Source: JAGVMG01 sp964461105
GTDB lineage: Bacteria; Chlamydiota; Chlamydiia; Chlamydiales; Rhabdochlamydiaceae
Assembly (NCBI GenBank): GCA_964461105.1
Contig: CAYWSY010000028.1
Coordinates: 1 to 21,821, forward strand
Length of the DNA stretch: 21,821 bases
Reading direction: 5' to 3'
In this document: in pieces, positions 13,688 through 21,777 of the stretch
Position numbering within the stretch: the first letter of the stretch is position 1
Layout of the letters: every line of letters starts with the position of its first letter
Notes under the pieces: model-generated
Database searches by the model: none
Told to the model about the DNA's origin: nothing
What the model saw: the letters and a program-made list of their open reading frames with translations, nothing else
Translations under genes and position numbers: made by a program

Positions 13688-16110
13688 TATTTTATTCCCA
13701 TATCTGGTGGAGGAGGGGTAATCGACCAGGCTTCTTTGAGGTGTTTTCCTTCGATGCAAGCATTAGTGAGCGGCGTTGCCCAACCATGTTCCTGCAAGAC
13801 CATCATGGTTTTGCGAGCCATCTCAGCATTGCGAATTCCAAGGCTGCTGGGTCCGAACTGATAAATTATGCAGAGTCCAATTTGCATACGTCCCTGCTCC
13901 CAGAGCCAGTTCAGTAAGGAAGCGGCGCGGATAAGATTTTCATTGATCGAAATGAATCCTTGAATACGCATCCGTTCATTGAGGTAATAATTGACCAACT
14001 GGATAGCTCTCTCAATGTGCTCTAAGTTGATTTCTTTTGCCTCGAAGTCCTCTATAAGGGTCAGTACCCCGCTTAGCCGCAGCACATGTTCTGCCGCCTT
14101 ATTGGCAAATCTGCGAATCACGTGGAAACGTTTTCCTGCTGCAAGCTCTAGGTCAATTGCATTATGAAATTCAATCCACCTTTGTGTTGCTTCTTGATTT
14201 AAGCCCAGAGGCCGAGGTTTAAGCTGATTTTGCGGAGCTGGGGGAGCCTCTAAGGGGAAGGGTCTGTCATAAATATGATTTAATGTTTTCCAGTACCTTT
14301 GGATGGCAGGATCGGAATTTAGGTCTTGTTCGACGTAAGGTCGCTTCCCCGCGGTAGAGTTGGGGAAGGCAATTAAGCATCGAGGAAGGAATCCTTGCTC
14401 ATCAAAGGCTCTATTGCTCATCAGCTGTTTTAAGATGATTTCTTGAATCATTAAGTGAACGGAAAGCCTTCGATTGTAAATAAGCATATCCCCATCAACT
14501 GAACGCATCCGAGAAATGGGATGACCATCCCATATAGAAGAGAGTCCTGAAATCGTTTTCAATTGGTTCTCTTCATTCATTGCATGACCACCAAAAAAAC
14601 GACCTCCTTCATCGCTGAAAAGGCCTATGCTGGGTTGTCCGTCAGCAGCAAAGTATTTTACAATGCCCTCATATGTAGGTTCCTCAACAAGCAATAAAGG
14701 GCGAGTTGGCGCGGTGGGAGCTGGCGTAGGAAAGATTGCTTGAGCATCTTCATTTGTCTTCAGCCATTCCTTTTTTAGTGTTTCCCAACTCTCTTGTAAA
14801 AGCTGAAATTTTTGAAACTCAGCTCGGTAGCAATTGGCCAACATTTTTTGCCAATCCGAAATCGATTTAAGAGCCACTTTATCCGTGGCGCTTTTTCGAT
14901 CCCCTGACTCTGCAACTGTAATAAAAAACACAGAAAGGGGGATTTCTCTGCCAGTCATGATCACATTTGCATGGGCTTGTACTGCTAAAGAAGCTGCGGC
15001 AAGAACGCTTTGTGCACAAATAGCATCAGGAGCCTTGATCACTTTCTGAAGAGCTTTTGCGGCAGATCCAAGGACGTCACCAAGGGTATCAAATGGATAA
15101 GGTTGAGCTGTTTCTAAAGGTCGATAAAGGGGGAGGGGTTCTGTTTTTTGAGATGTGCCAATTCCCAAAAAGGCTAGAAGATCCTGGCTCGTTTTGGTTT
15201 TGCAGTGGCTATGAAAGCACTGGAATCCATGATTCGCATATCCATTCGTATTTGGCTCGTAGTATTTGGTCCCAAGGTCTTGGGTCGAGTGAAGGTGACC
15301 CCAGGGGCAGCGAATTGTCCAGCACCCCATTGGATGAGACTGTTGGCTGATAATCATCTGGTGTTGCGTTAGAGCTTCTAATACCGGGTTAGATTGCATC
15401 TTGGCTGTTTTAGGTGGGGATAGATCGATTCCAAATGAATCAAGAAACAGCTTTAGAGAGAACGGTTGTGCACCGCTTTCTCTAATGATTTTTGTGAGAA
15501 AGGGGGTGTCTTTTTGATGATAAAATCCAGGCAAGCGCATAACTCTTGATAGATCGCATATTTTTGGGTCGCCGTTGAAGTTCTTGCTGAGCTTCTCTTG
15601 TATTAGAGTGAAATGTGCTAAATCGATTCCCTCCACAATCCAGTAGGCGTGATAGCGACCAGGGCTTGACTCGATTACAATGTGTGGTGAGAGCGGTCCA
15701 TCCAATATCGGTTGCAAGGGACTTCCGTCTAAGTCTACGAAGACGGCCCGTACTCGAATAATATTGTCTTTAGACCGACCCTTGCCATCGGTTTCATTAA
15801 TCGTCACGAATACACCCGCTCCAGCTCGGTTGAGTTGGATAAGTTCATCCTGATGGGCTTCCAAAGATCCATGCAGTATTTTGGGGCACGGTTTCTTGTT
15901 TTTTTTATCGCTGAAAATTTGGAATGAAAATCCCATTTCAGTATCTTCTGCCAGCAGCGTTAAAAATCGCTGTGCCATTTTGATGTCGATTTGAAAGTCT
16001 TGCTTTCCTGATTTTGAATCATTTATAAAGGGGTTCATACTCGTCCTATTGTTTTGAGGGCCGCTTGACTGATCCTCATGCGGCTCATTTGTTTTTGCCT
16101 GGTTGTTCAT
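13687..16110 (-). CDS. RepB-type primase fused to a DUF3987 helicase-like domain
   Basis: 807 aa from ATG 16110 with AGGAAAT before it; the open frame extends to 16263 but that would overlap the excisionase-like gene. Residues about 60-235 resemble RepB/archaeo-eukaryotic primases: VFVDLDGSP (Asp126-x-Asp128), SSPGRYHAYWIVEG (148-161), DLSRVMRLPGFYHQKD. A zinc-binding stretch follows (CPWGHLHS 268-275, CFHSHC 298-303). From about 340 it fits DUF3987, with AESGDRKSATDK (400-411) as the P-loop-like turn. Such fusions initiate replication of satellites and plasmids, like P4 alpha in role. The iteron-like repeat abuts its stop. Confidence 0.85.
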   Translation of the reverse strand: MNNQAKTNEPHEDQSSGPQNNRTSMNPFINDSKSGKQDFQIDIKMAQRFLTLLAEDTEMGFSFQIFSDKKNKKPCPKILHGSLEAHQDELIQLNRAGAGVFVTINETDGKGRSKDNIIRVRAVFVDLDGSPLQPILDGPLSPHIVIESSPGRYHAYWIVEGIDLAHFTLIQEKLSKNFNGDPKICDLSRVMRLPGFYHQKDTPFLTKIIRESGAQPFSLKLFLDSFGIDLSPPKTAKMQSNPVLEALTQHQMIISQQSHPMGCWTIRCPWGHLHSTQDLGTKYYEPNTNGYANHGFQCFHSHCKTKTSQDLLAFLGIGTSQKTEPLPLYRPLETAQPYPFDTLGDVLGSAAKALQKVIKAPDAICAQSVLAAASLAVQAHANVIMTGREIPLSVFFITVAESGDRKSATDKVALKSISDWQKMLANCYRAEFQKFQLLQESWETLKKEWLKTNEDAQAIFPTPAPTAPTRPLLLVEEPTYEGIVKYFAADGQPSIGLFSDEGGRFFGGHAMNEENQLKTISGLSSIWDGHPISRMRSVDGDMLIYNRRLSVHLMIQEIILKQLMSNRAFDEQGFLPRCLIAFPNSTAGKRPYVEQDLNSDPAIQRYWKTLNHIYDRPFPLEAPPAPQNQLKPRPLGLNQEATQRWIEFHNAIDLELAAGKRFHVIRRFANKAAEHVLRLSGVLTLIEDFEAKEINLEHIERAIQLVNYYLNERMRIQGFISINENLIRAASLLNWLWEQGRMQIGLCIIYQFGPSSLGIRNAEMARKTMMVLQEHGWATPLTNACIEGKHLKEAWSITPPPPDMGIK

Positions 16111-16118
16111 GGTATTTC

Positions 16119-16334
16119 CTATTTTCTTGCCTGTTTTTCGATCCAATCGATAAATAGGTCGCGTCGAATTAAGATTTTTTTCCCAATTCGTCGAATGGCT
16201 GACTTTAGCCCTGTACGATGTGCTTGGTTGATGTAGTAGCGCAGCATAGGTACTGTGAAGCAAAAGGCGGGGTCGTTGGCTATTTGCTGTACTGTGACGT
16301 ACATCGGTGATTGAAGTTCGTTATTTGTATTCAT
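16119..16334 (-). CDS. Excisionase/AlpA-like helix-turn-helix protein
   Basis: 71 aa from ATG 16334 (GGAG 8 bp upstream); the frame extends to 16379 without a ribosome site. The core YVTVQQIANDPAFCFTVPMLRYYINQAHRTG, followed by AIRRIGKKILIRRDLFIDWIE, is a MerR-like/HTH_17 winged helix as in excisionases and AlpA regulators. Eight bp separate it from the primase start, so it is co-transcribed with replication genes. It may bend att DNA for excision or activate the replication operon. Confidence 0.75.
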   Translation of the reverse strand: MNTNNELQSPMYVTVQQIANDPAFCFTVPMLRYYINQAHRTGLKSAIRRIGKKILIRRDLFIDWIEKQARK

Positions 16335-16458
16335 GTCATTTCTCCTTCTCTTTTGAGATGCCGCTAGCAGCGACATCATTAGGTTTTTGGCTATGTCTGT
16401 TTTTTCTAAAAGGAGCGGGAATTAAATTAGAGGCAGCGAAAAAGACAACTCTCGGCGT

Positions 16459-16480
16459 CTGTTTTGGAGAAAACAGTTTT
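16459..16480. other. Hairpin in the leader of the excisionase-primase operon
   Basis: CTGTTTT-GGAG-AAAACAG is a perfect 7-bp stem with a 4-nt loop followed on the plus strand by TTTTATT. A second small dyad, GACTG-N5-CAGTC, lies about 9 bp to its right. All nearby genes read leftward, so for them this is a leader or upstream structure. The rest of the 215-bp gap (16335-16549) holds no gene that I can see. Confidence 0.35.
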
Positions 16481-16549
16481 ATTAGACTGATTTACAGTCA
16501 GATATGAGAGATTTTTTGTGTGGTAATTGGGAAAGTGGGGAAAAGAGAC

Positions 16550-17716
16550 TTATTGTATTGGACTAGTAACTTCTGATTTGTCAGTTTCACAGCAAGGGTG
16601 GGGACGAAGTAGGAAGGTTTCTGGGGTCAGTAGCAAAAAGTTTTCAGGCTTTTGTGGATTTTTTTTACGATTGAATCCTAACTCTTGAGTTAGTCGTGTG
16701 AGAACAGTTTCTATAGTCGATCGATTAATCTGGAAGATTTTCCCCCCTTTCTTCCCCTTTAGAAGAACTAAAAGATTTTGCAAGTCCTCGGGTAATTGAC
16801 TTGTTTTTTGATCGAAAAGAAATATTGGATTTTTATTATTTAATGAATCGGGAAATGATAGATCGAGAATATGTTTAGCGGTTGTTCTAACATTGTTAAA
16901 AGATGAAAATAAGGCAATCCATATGTATAAAAGTGTGTAAAAACGGCCCCATGAAAAATCGTCTACAGCATTATTAATGAGGTTGTGAATAATTTTCGCA
17001 GCTAAATATTCCTCGATTGGATGAGCCGATTTTCTTGTGTTTTCCTTAAAATCCAGATTGGACCAGTTTTTTCTCTTTAGCGTTGTTTGGTGAACATGTT
17101 CAAACAGTATTATTTCTTCTGGGCTGAGATCTTGTTCAATATTTTCAAATAAAAATGGCCTTAAGAAATTTAGAAGGGGACCGACTATTCTTTTTTTATA
17201 AGAGGAGGGGGCTTTTCTTAACGCCAATTCGCTCATTCGACCCATGTAGGTTCCTAAAGACTCAGAATATTCGGTTTTAGACCCAGAATTTTTGATTTTT
17301 AAGGGGGTGAAACTATTTGAACGAGACTTGGTAGAAGGAGAGAAATAAAGAGATTCATTTTCAGTAAAGAAGCGTTTTACGAGTGGGGTAGCTGGCTGAT
17401 CGAAATTCTTCCAAAGCTGAGTTTCTATAGATTTTGCACGATCTTCATACTGTATATTGGCGGGGGGCGTTTTTATGGGGCGAATATTTGGGTCGGGGGG
17501 AGAGCATATTGATATTTGCCTTCCAATATTTTTAGAAAGGTAGTCGATCATGATTCTGGGAGAAGTCTGGCAACGGAGTACCCCCTGATACATCATAAAA
17601 TCAGGGGGATTTTGAGGTTCATATAGCCGTTTGATTTTTTCAGCATGAATAATTAGCTGTTTTTTAAAATCAATCAGCCATTTTATTACTTTAACTTGCC
17701 GACTGTGTTGCGTCAT
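16550..17716 (-). CDS. Unknown protein coupled to the integrase, possibly a degenerate tyrosine recombinase
   Basis: 388 aa; overlaps the integrase end by 26 bp and is therefore its translational partner. No confident family. The segment 258-350 lines up by eye with the catalytic core of the neighbouring integrase: LYIWIALFSSFNNVRTTA (Arg277) where the integrase has LAITTGARSGE (Arg210), FDQKTSQ (Lys304) where it has KDTKNGR (Lys235), and STIETVLTRLTQELGF before its HxxR box. The later His-x-x-Arg and Tyr residues are absent here. The first 170 residues are Pro/Ser-rich and basic. It could be an inactive recombinase paralogue acting as accessory subunit, or an unrelated helical protein. Confidence 0.55.
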   Translation of the reverse strand: MTQHSRQVKVIKWLIDFKKQLIIHAEKIKRLYEPQNPPDFMMYQGVLRCQTSPRIMIDYLSKNIGRQISICSPPDPNIRPIKTPPANIQYEDRAKSIETQLWKNFDQPATPLVKRFFTENESLYFSPSTKSRSNSFTPLKIKNSGSKTEYSESLGTYMGRMSELALRKAPSSYKKRIVGPLLNFLRPFLFENIEQDLSPEEIILFEHVHQTTLKRKNWSNLDFKENTRKSAHPIEEYLAAKIIHNLINNAVDDFSWGRFYTLLYIWIALFSSFNNVRTTAKHILDLSFPDSLNNKNPIFLFDQKTSQLPEDLQNLLVLLKGKKGGKIFQINRSTIETVLTRLTQELGFNRKKNPQKPENFLLLTPETFLLRPHPCCETDKSEVTSPIQ

Positions 17717-18797
17717 TTCTTTTCTCGGAGTTTAGATGAGAAAAGATTTTATCATGAACGGATTTAGAAAGCTCCTGGACCAATCCTGCATCAGGGTGAC
17801 AGTATCTTCCTAATTGAGATAGGGTCTGGTGCCCCGTGGCAGCCTTCAACTGAATGTTGGAAGCGCCCGATTCTGAAGCATATGTGGCAAAGCAGTGCCT
17901 TAAATCGTGCATACGAAATCCATTGATCTTTGCCTCCTTCAGAGCTCTCTCCCACGGTTTTCTTAGGGTGAGTTTCCCGAATCGCTTTTTGCTGGGAAAT
18001 ACTAGGACTTTTTCTGGATCTCGTTGAGCAAACATGGTTCGTAGAATTTCTAAAGCCTTACCTACAAGAGCTAACACTCGAGGACGCCCATTTTTTGTAT
18101 CTTTGAGATGAATGACTCCATCATTTAGCTGAACACACCCCCACGGCAACCCCAATAGCTCGCCGCTTCTGGCTCCTGTTGTGATTGCTAATAGAACAAA
18201 TGGATAGAGCAGTTTGTTTGGACTGTTTTTACAGGCCTCAAATAAGCGAGAGAGCTCTTCATTTGAAAGAATTCGGTCACGCCCTTCGGATTCTTTAAAT
18301 TTTTTTATCCGGAACATTGGATTTACAGAAAGCCATTCACAATCCTTAACGCCATAACTGAGCGCTCCTGAAAAAGAGGCGAGGTATCGGTTAACTGTAG
18401 CTTGACTACGTCGAGTGCCCTTGGGGGAAACTTCCTCCAAGAGTTCTTGGCGTTGTTTTTTTATCAAATCAGAGTTGATGTGATTCAGGGTATATTTCCC
18501 GATTTTGACTTTCCACCATTTGAGATGGCGGAGTATGTCTTCAGCACTTTTCACGCCTAAGAGGGGGAGTGCTTCCGTATACAGATCGATTAACTCAGCC
18601 ACTGTATGCTTTTTCTTGAGTTTCTCGGGAAAATAGATCCCCTGTCTTCGGTTGCCTTCCTCTATGGCCGCCCAGTCTTTAGCTTCCTCAAAAGTAGGGA
18701 ATGTTTTGTACATAGCGGGAAGGCCGTCACTCGGTCTGATCATGACCCGGTAACTAATAGTGCGGTTTTTGTTTTTTCGTTTTTGAATCGTAGCCAT
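17691..18797 (-). CDS. int: Tyrosine integrase of the island
   Basis: 368 aa site-specific recombinase. An arm-binding-type N terminus (MATIQKRKNKNRTISYRVMIR, then FPTFEEAKDWA) is followed by a core-binding SAM-like domain (about 65-160) and a catalytic domain with Arg210 (TTGARSGELLGL), Lys235 (KDTKNGRPR), His297 and Arg300 (HDLRH), His323 (ATGHQ) and the nucleophile Tyr332 (LGRYCHP): all residues needed for activity. GGAG lies 9 bp before ATG. It reads away from the tRNA 165 bp upstream, the usual arrangement for tRNA-targeting elements. An arm domain agrees with the paired 11-bp-stepped repeats at both island ends. Confidence 0.96.
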   Translation of the reverse strand: MATIQKRKNKNRTISYRVMIRPSDGLPAMYKTFPTFEEAKDWAAIEEGNRRQGIYFPEKLKKKHTVAELIDLYTEALPLLGVKSAEDILRHLKWWKVKIGKYTLNHINSDLIKKQRQELLEEVSPKGTRRSQATVNRYLASFSGALSYGVKDCEWLSVNPMFRIKKFKESEGRDRILSNEELSRLFEACKNSPNKLLYPFVLLAITTGARSGELLGLPWGCVQLNDGVIHLKDTKNGRPRVLALVGKALEILRTMFAQRDPEKVLVFPSKKRFGKLTLRKPWERALKEAKINGFRMHDLRHCFATYASESGASNIQLKAATGHQTLSQLGRYCHPDAGLVQELSKSVHDKIFSHLNSEKRNDATQSAS

Positions 18798-18847
18798 CTG
18801 TTCAATCTCCTATTGGTTAGATGTGAACAGGGGATCTAATGAGATGT

Positions 18848-18890
18848 GCTGTCACACATAATAGGTCGCTGTGCCATGAGCGTGCCATGG
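18848..18890 (+). repeat. Right copy of arm-like repeat
   Basis: Partner of 793-835. Here GTGCCATG is repeated directly with an 11-bp step (GTGCCATGAGC then GTGCCATGG). It lies between the integrase start and the tRNA, 71 bp from the att core; the left copy is 94 bp from its core. This fits integrase arm sites. Positions 18798-19240 contain no protein gene: only this repeat, A+T-rich DNA, the tRNA and a leader. Confidence 0.5.
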
Positions 18891-18961
18891 TCACAATACT
18901 ATAAGTTAACTTTTTAGTTACTTATGGCTGCAACGTACTGAGTAACAAGCCTTTAAAAGAT

Positions 18962-19036
<75 letters not shown>

Positions 19037-19159
19037 AAGATGTTTTTTAAAGAACAGATTCTTACAGATTCTGCGCAGTATAGCGCAGTGGATTGAGACA
19101 GATCAAGAAAAAAGGATTTGTTCTTTTTTCGTATCGGATGTGCAGGTTATTTTAGTGTA

Positions 19160-19165
19160 TATAAT
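19160..19165 (+). promoter_or_regulatory. Possible -10 element of the outer-membrane protein gene
   Basis: A perfect TATAAT lies 75 bp before the start codon. No good -35 is seen 16-18 bp upstream, so the promoter is uncertain. Confidence 0.35.
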
Positions 19166-19240
19166 TTTTTTGCATAGAAACTCTTCTTGGATTATACAGG
19201 GTTTTTAGGAGTTTGTGTTTCAGCAAAAGGGATCTGTGCA

Positions 19241-20530
19241 ATGGTTTGGAAAGTGAAAATGGCTGCGTGGGTTGGATCTTCTCTATGTTCTCTTGCATTG
19301 TGTGCTGAGGGGATTTTCGATGACGATCTTGATCGAGAGCTTGAACAGATGGCGCAGAATTATCATGTCGAATTAATTCCAGCTCATTTGGGTAAAGATC
19401 AGGTGGCTTACATCGAAGAGCATATTTTAACCAGGGCTGATAGCTTACCGGTTGAGAATTTTGAGGATGCTACCGATCCCTACCTTGAAGGGTATATCCA
19501 AGCTTTAGTTGACATGCACTTTTACGAATACAAAGTGATTGTCACGGTGAAAGATCACCATGTCTTCTTGTCTAATTTGCCGAAAAACGAATTGATGGCA
19601 AATGCGATTACCGAATTTGTCAAGGATTTGCCTGGGGTTAAATCTGTTGAGGTGAGGACTGAAGTTTCTGAAGAAGAGATGTCAGCTCGGGCTAAATATG
19701 TGGAACAGCCTCGGGTCAATGGGATTTGGTTTCCTCAGTCAACGGTGTTATTCGCGCCTTTAGTTGCAGATCCAAGACAGCCTACAAACTCTGCAGCGAT
19801 GCGCTTTGGAGATCGCGTTGTGGGACAAATTGCTGCAGCTGTCTCTCTGGGGGATGAGTTTCCGATTTATCGCTGGAGAAATGTGCTCAGGTGGCATGGA
19901 GATATGCAGATTAGTATCGAAGGGGGAATCTGGTCGGTATTTAATTATTGGCATGTTCCGAGATGCCATAAACATGAGTCCTGTGAGCTTGTAAACACTG
20001 ACTTTTATGTCGGAATCCCTTTGACCTATGCGTTTGATCGCTGGTCCTTCCGCTTGCGTCCTTATCATATTTCTTCTCATTTGGGAGATGAATTTTTGTG
20101 TAATCGCCCAGATTTTTGCAAGCATCGGAAAAATCCGAGTATGGAGGCAATCGACTTTTTTACTTCTTATCAGTTTTCTCGCCATTTGCGAGGGTATTTT
20201 GGCCCTGGGATTGTCGTTCATAGCGATCCAACATTTCGGCTTAAGCCGTTATATGTCGAATATGGGATGGAACTTAGGATCTTAGGAAAAAAATTGGCGT
20301 ATCATCGGTTGTATGGAACGCCGTTTTTTGCTGTTCACCTTGAAAATTGGCAGGCAAGACATTGGGATCTTGATATGACCTTTAAGCTGGGCTATGAGAT
20401 CAGTAAAGTACAGGGAATTGGACGTAAAATGCGTCTTTACGTTGATTATCACCATGGCTATTCATATGAAGGCCAATTCTTTAAAGAGCGCACAGAGTAT
20501 GGAGAAGTGGGCTTTTCTTGGGGATTCTAA
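19241..20530 (+). CDS. BON plus DUF1207 outer-membrane protein
   Basis: 429 aa from ATG 19241 (AAAGGGAT 8 bp before it); a TTG 54 bp upstream would put extra residues before the signal peptide. Residues 1-22 are a signal peptide cut after ALCA. A BON-like domain follows (about 75-135: DPYLEGYIQALVDMHFYEY ending in LPGVKSVEV), then DUF1207 from WFPQSTVLFAPLVADPRQP, with alternating aromatic strands (WRNVLRWHGDMQISIEGG, FGPGIVVHSDP) and the terminal aromatic GFSWGF of an outer-membrane barrel. BON domains bind membranes or peptidoglycan partners. I associate this type with chlamydiae. It lies just outside the island and ends 2 bp from the MITE. Confidence 0.75.
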   Translation: MVWKVKMAAWVGSSLCSLALCAEGIFDDDLDRELEQMAQNYHVELIPAHLGKDQVAYIEEHILTRADSLPVENFEDATDPYLEGYIQALVDMHFYEYKVIVTVKDHHVFLSNLPKNELMANAITEFVKDLPGVKSVEVRTEVSEEEMSARAKYVEQPRVNGIWFPQSTVLFAPLVADPRQPTNSAAMRFGDRVVGQIAAAVSLGDEFPIYRWRNVLRWHGDMQISIEGGIWSVFNYWHVPRCHKHESCELVNTDFYVGIPLTYAFDRWSFRLRPYHISSHLGDEFLCNRPDFCKHRKNPSMEAIDFFTSYQFSRHLRGYFGPGIVVHSDPTFRLKPLYVEYGMELRILGKKLAYHRLYGTPFFAVHLENWQARHWDLDMTFKLGYEISKVQGIGRKMRLYVDYHHGYSYEGQFFKERTEYGEVGFSWGF

Positions 20531-20532
20531 TA

Positions 20533-20700
20533 GACCTCTTGCGTAATTAAGGGTTCGTCGATTTTCAGGATTATTTTGGCCGCTTTTTGATTCTTTTTTG
20601 GGGGGTAATATACGTATGTTGATATTATCCCCCAAAAAAGAATCAAAAATTGGCTCAAAAGAACCTGAAAATCGACAGAACCTTAGTTACGCAAGAGGTC
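20533..20700. mobile_element. Hairpin MITE between convergent genes
   Basis: 168-bp element with no coding capacity. Its ends GACCTCTTGCGTAA and TTACGCAAGAGGTC are perfectly inverted, and the arms continue inward for about 75 bp with few mismatches, through TTTTTGATTCTTTTTTGGGGG, to a central loop near 20612-20622. TA flanks each end, as expected for a TA target-site duplication of an IS630/Tc1-like transposase; AAT flanks are an alternative reading. The right TA is part of the transglutaminase stop codon. As a long stem it would also stop transcription from both sides. Confidence 0.8.
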
Positions 20701-21689
20701 TAATTTAGTTTGATGACCTGTACGTCAATTGATAGGGATTCTTCGGGATGGGACTCTGTTTCAAATAGAGTTCCTGAAGTTGGAGTCGCATCGTTATAAT
20801 ACCTGCCGACTGCGATCTTGATGTGGTCTTTCTGTGCAAGACAGTTGTTTGTTGGATCAAATCCGACCCATCCAATATACGGAAAGAAGATTTCTGCCCA
20901 GGCATGAGATGCACTGGACTGGATCTGATTTTCATGTTCGCTGTGTGTATAAATGTAGCCAACGCGATAGCGTGCGGGCATTCCAAGGAGTCTTGCCAAA
21001 CAGATCAATAGGTTTGCAAAATCTTGACAGACCCCTTTGCGATGGGAATAGACTTCATAAGGCGTTGTATACACGGAAGTAAAGCCTGGCACGTAGGAAA
21101 ATTCTCGATAAATGGTCTCATTGATTTCGCTGATGATGGCGTAGGCATCATTGTGGTTTTTATTGACAAAGGACATGGCGTATGCGGCAAGTTCAAAGAG
21201 TTCTGCTTCTGGAAGCTCGGGGATTTGAAGATACGCTTGCATCATGACGCGGTCCCACGGCATCCAAATCATAGGTAAGGTGCGGGGTTGGTGAAGAAAT
21301 TCTGAGGGCATGGGGGGCTCTTGGATGCAGACCACTGATTGACTTGTAATGATGAGTTCAGTGTAGGGTTCGTTGATTTCAAGAAAAGAGGCATGATTCC
21401 CAAAAGCGCCTGTGAAATTAATGAGCTTTCCTCCTTTAACAGAGATATCAAAGGCATAATTTAAAACAGTTTGTTCTTGATCGATCACAGGTTGAAGGCG
21501 AAAAAGATGTTTGCTGTGGTTAACTGGAGCAGAGTATGCGTAGTGTGTTTGGTGCTTTACATAGAAAATGTTTGGGTTTTGATCTGGATTATACGAAGAG
21601 ATGTGAGAGATGAGCGTTTTATCCCTTTCTTGTTCGAAAGGAGCTTGTTTACGACGAATTGGGATTGTGTAGGTTTTATTAATGAGCAT
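20700..21689 (-). CDS. Transglutaminase-like cysteine protease-fold protein
   Basis: 329 aa. N-terminal part (about 40-120, FYVKHQTHYAYSAPVNHSKHLFRLQP) fits the Bact_transglu_N strand domain. The transglutaminase core carries the full catalytic triad: Cys221 (RKGVCQDFAN), His262 (SASHAWAEIFFP) and Asp278 (GWVGFDPTNN). Such proteins are cytosolic or envelope-associated thiol enzymes, often proteases or amidases, of unknown substrate. No signal peptide; the first 40 residues are polar. Its last stop base pair lies in the MITE border, so the insertion may have rewritten the C terminus (VIKLN). Confidence 0.88.
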   Translation of the reverse strand: MLINKTYTIPIRRKQAPFEQERDKTLISHISSYNPDQNPNIFYVKHQTHYAYSAPVNHSKHLFRLQPVIDQEQTVLNYAFDISVKGGKLINFTGAFGNHASFLEINEPYTELIITSQSVVCIQEPPMPSEFLHQPRTLPMIWMPWDRVMMQAYLQIPELPEAELFELAAYAMSFVNKNHNDAYAIISEINETIYREFSYVPGFTSVYTTPYEVYSHRKGVCQDFANLLICLARLLGMPARYRVGYIYTHSEHENQIQSSASHAWAEIFFPYIGWVGFDPTNNCLAQKDHIKIAVGRYYNDATPTSGTLFETESHPEESLSIDVQVIKLN

Positions 21690-21705
21690 ATGTATTAAAT
21701 AGTAT

Positions 21706-21777
21706 TGTCTCGACTATGTTGTTCACATAGTCAAGACATATACCCCTTCCGGTTCAAAGGCACCCTAAGGGGTATAT
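21706..21777. repeat. Two consecutive inverted repeats upstream of the transglutaminase gene
   Basis: TGTCT-C-GACTATGT and ACATAGTC-A-AGACA (21706-21738) form a 13-pair stem with one mismatch and loop TGTTC. ATATACCCCTT (21738-21748) and AAGGGGTATAT (21767-21777) form a second, perfect 11-bp inverted pair. No T-run follows either, so operator or leader structures are as likely as terminators. The remainder to 21821 shows nothing recognisable. Confidence 0.45.

Larger units (their letters stand above)
652..18961. mobile_element. tRNA-integrated satellite-like island carrying a biotin operon
   Basis: Bounded on the right by an intact tRNA gene and a tyrosine integrase reading away from it, and on the left by a 47-bp copy of the tRNA 3' part in the same orientation (45 of 47 identical). 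That is the standard footprint of integration into a tRNA 3' end: the element sits on the 3' side of the restored tRNA. A further imperfect 43-bp repeat occurs just inside both ends. Content: biotin module, regulators, nucleases, terminase pair, primase, excisionase-like protein, integrase. The whole span as one element is inference. A smaller element beside an older tRNA fragment would also give a similar picture, although the paired arm-like repeats argue against it. Confidence 0.7.

Noticed and set aside
19760..20221. Minus-strand open frame of 153 codons
   Set aside because: Antisense to the DUF1207 barrel region; no ribosome site and no recognisable domain.
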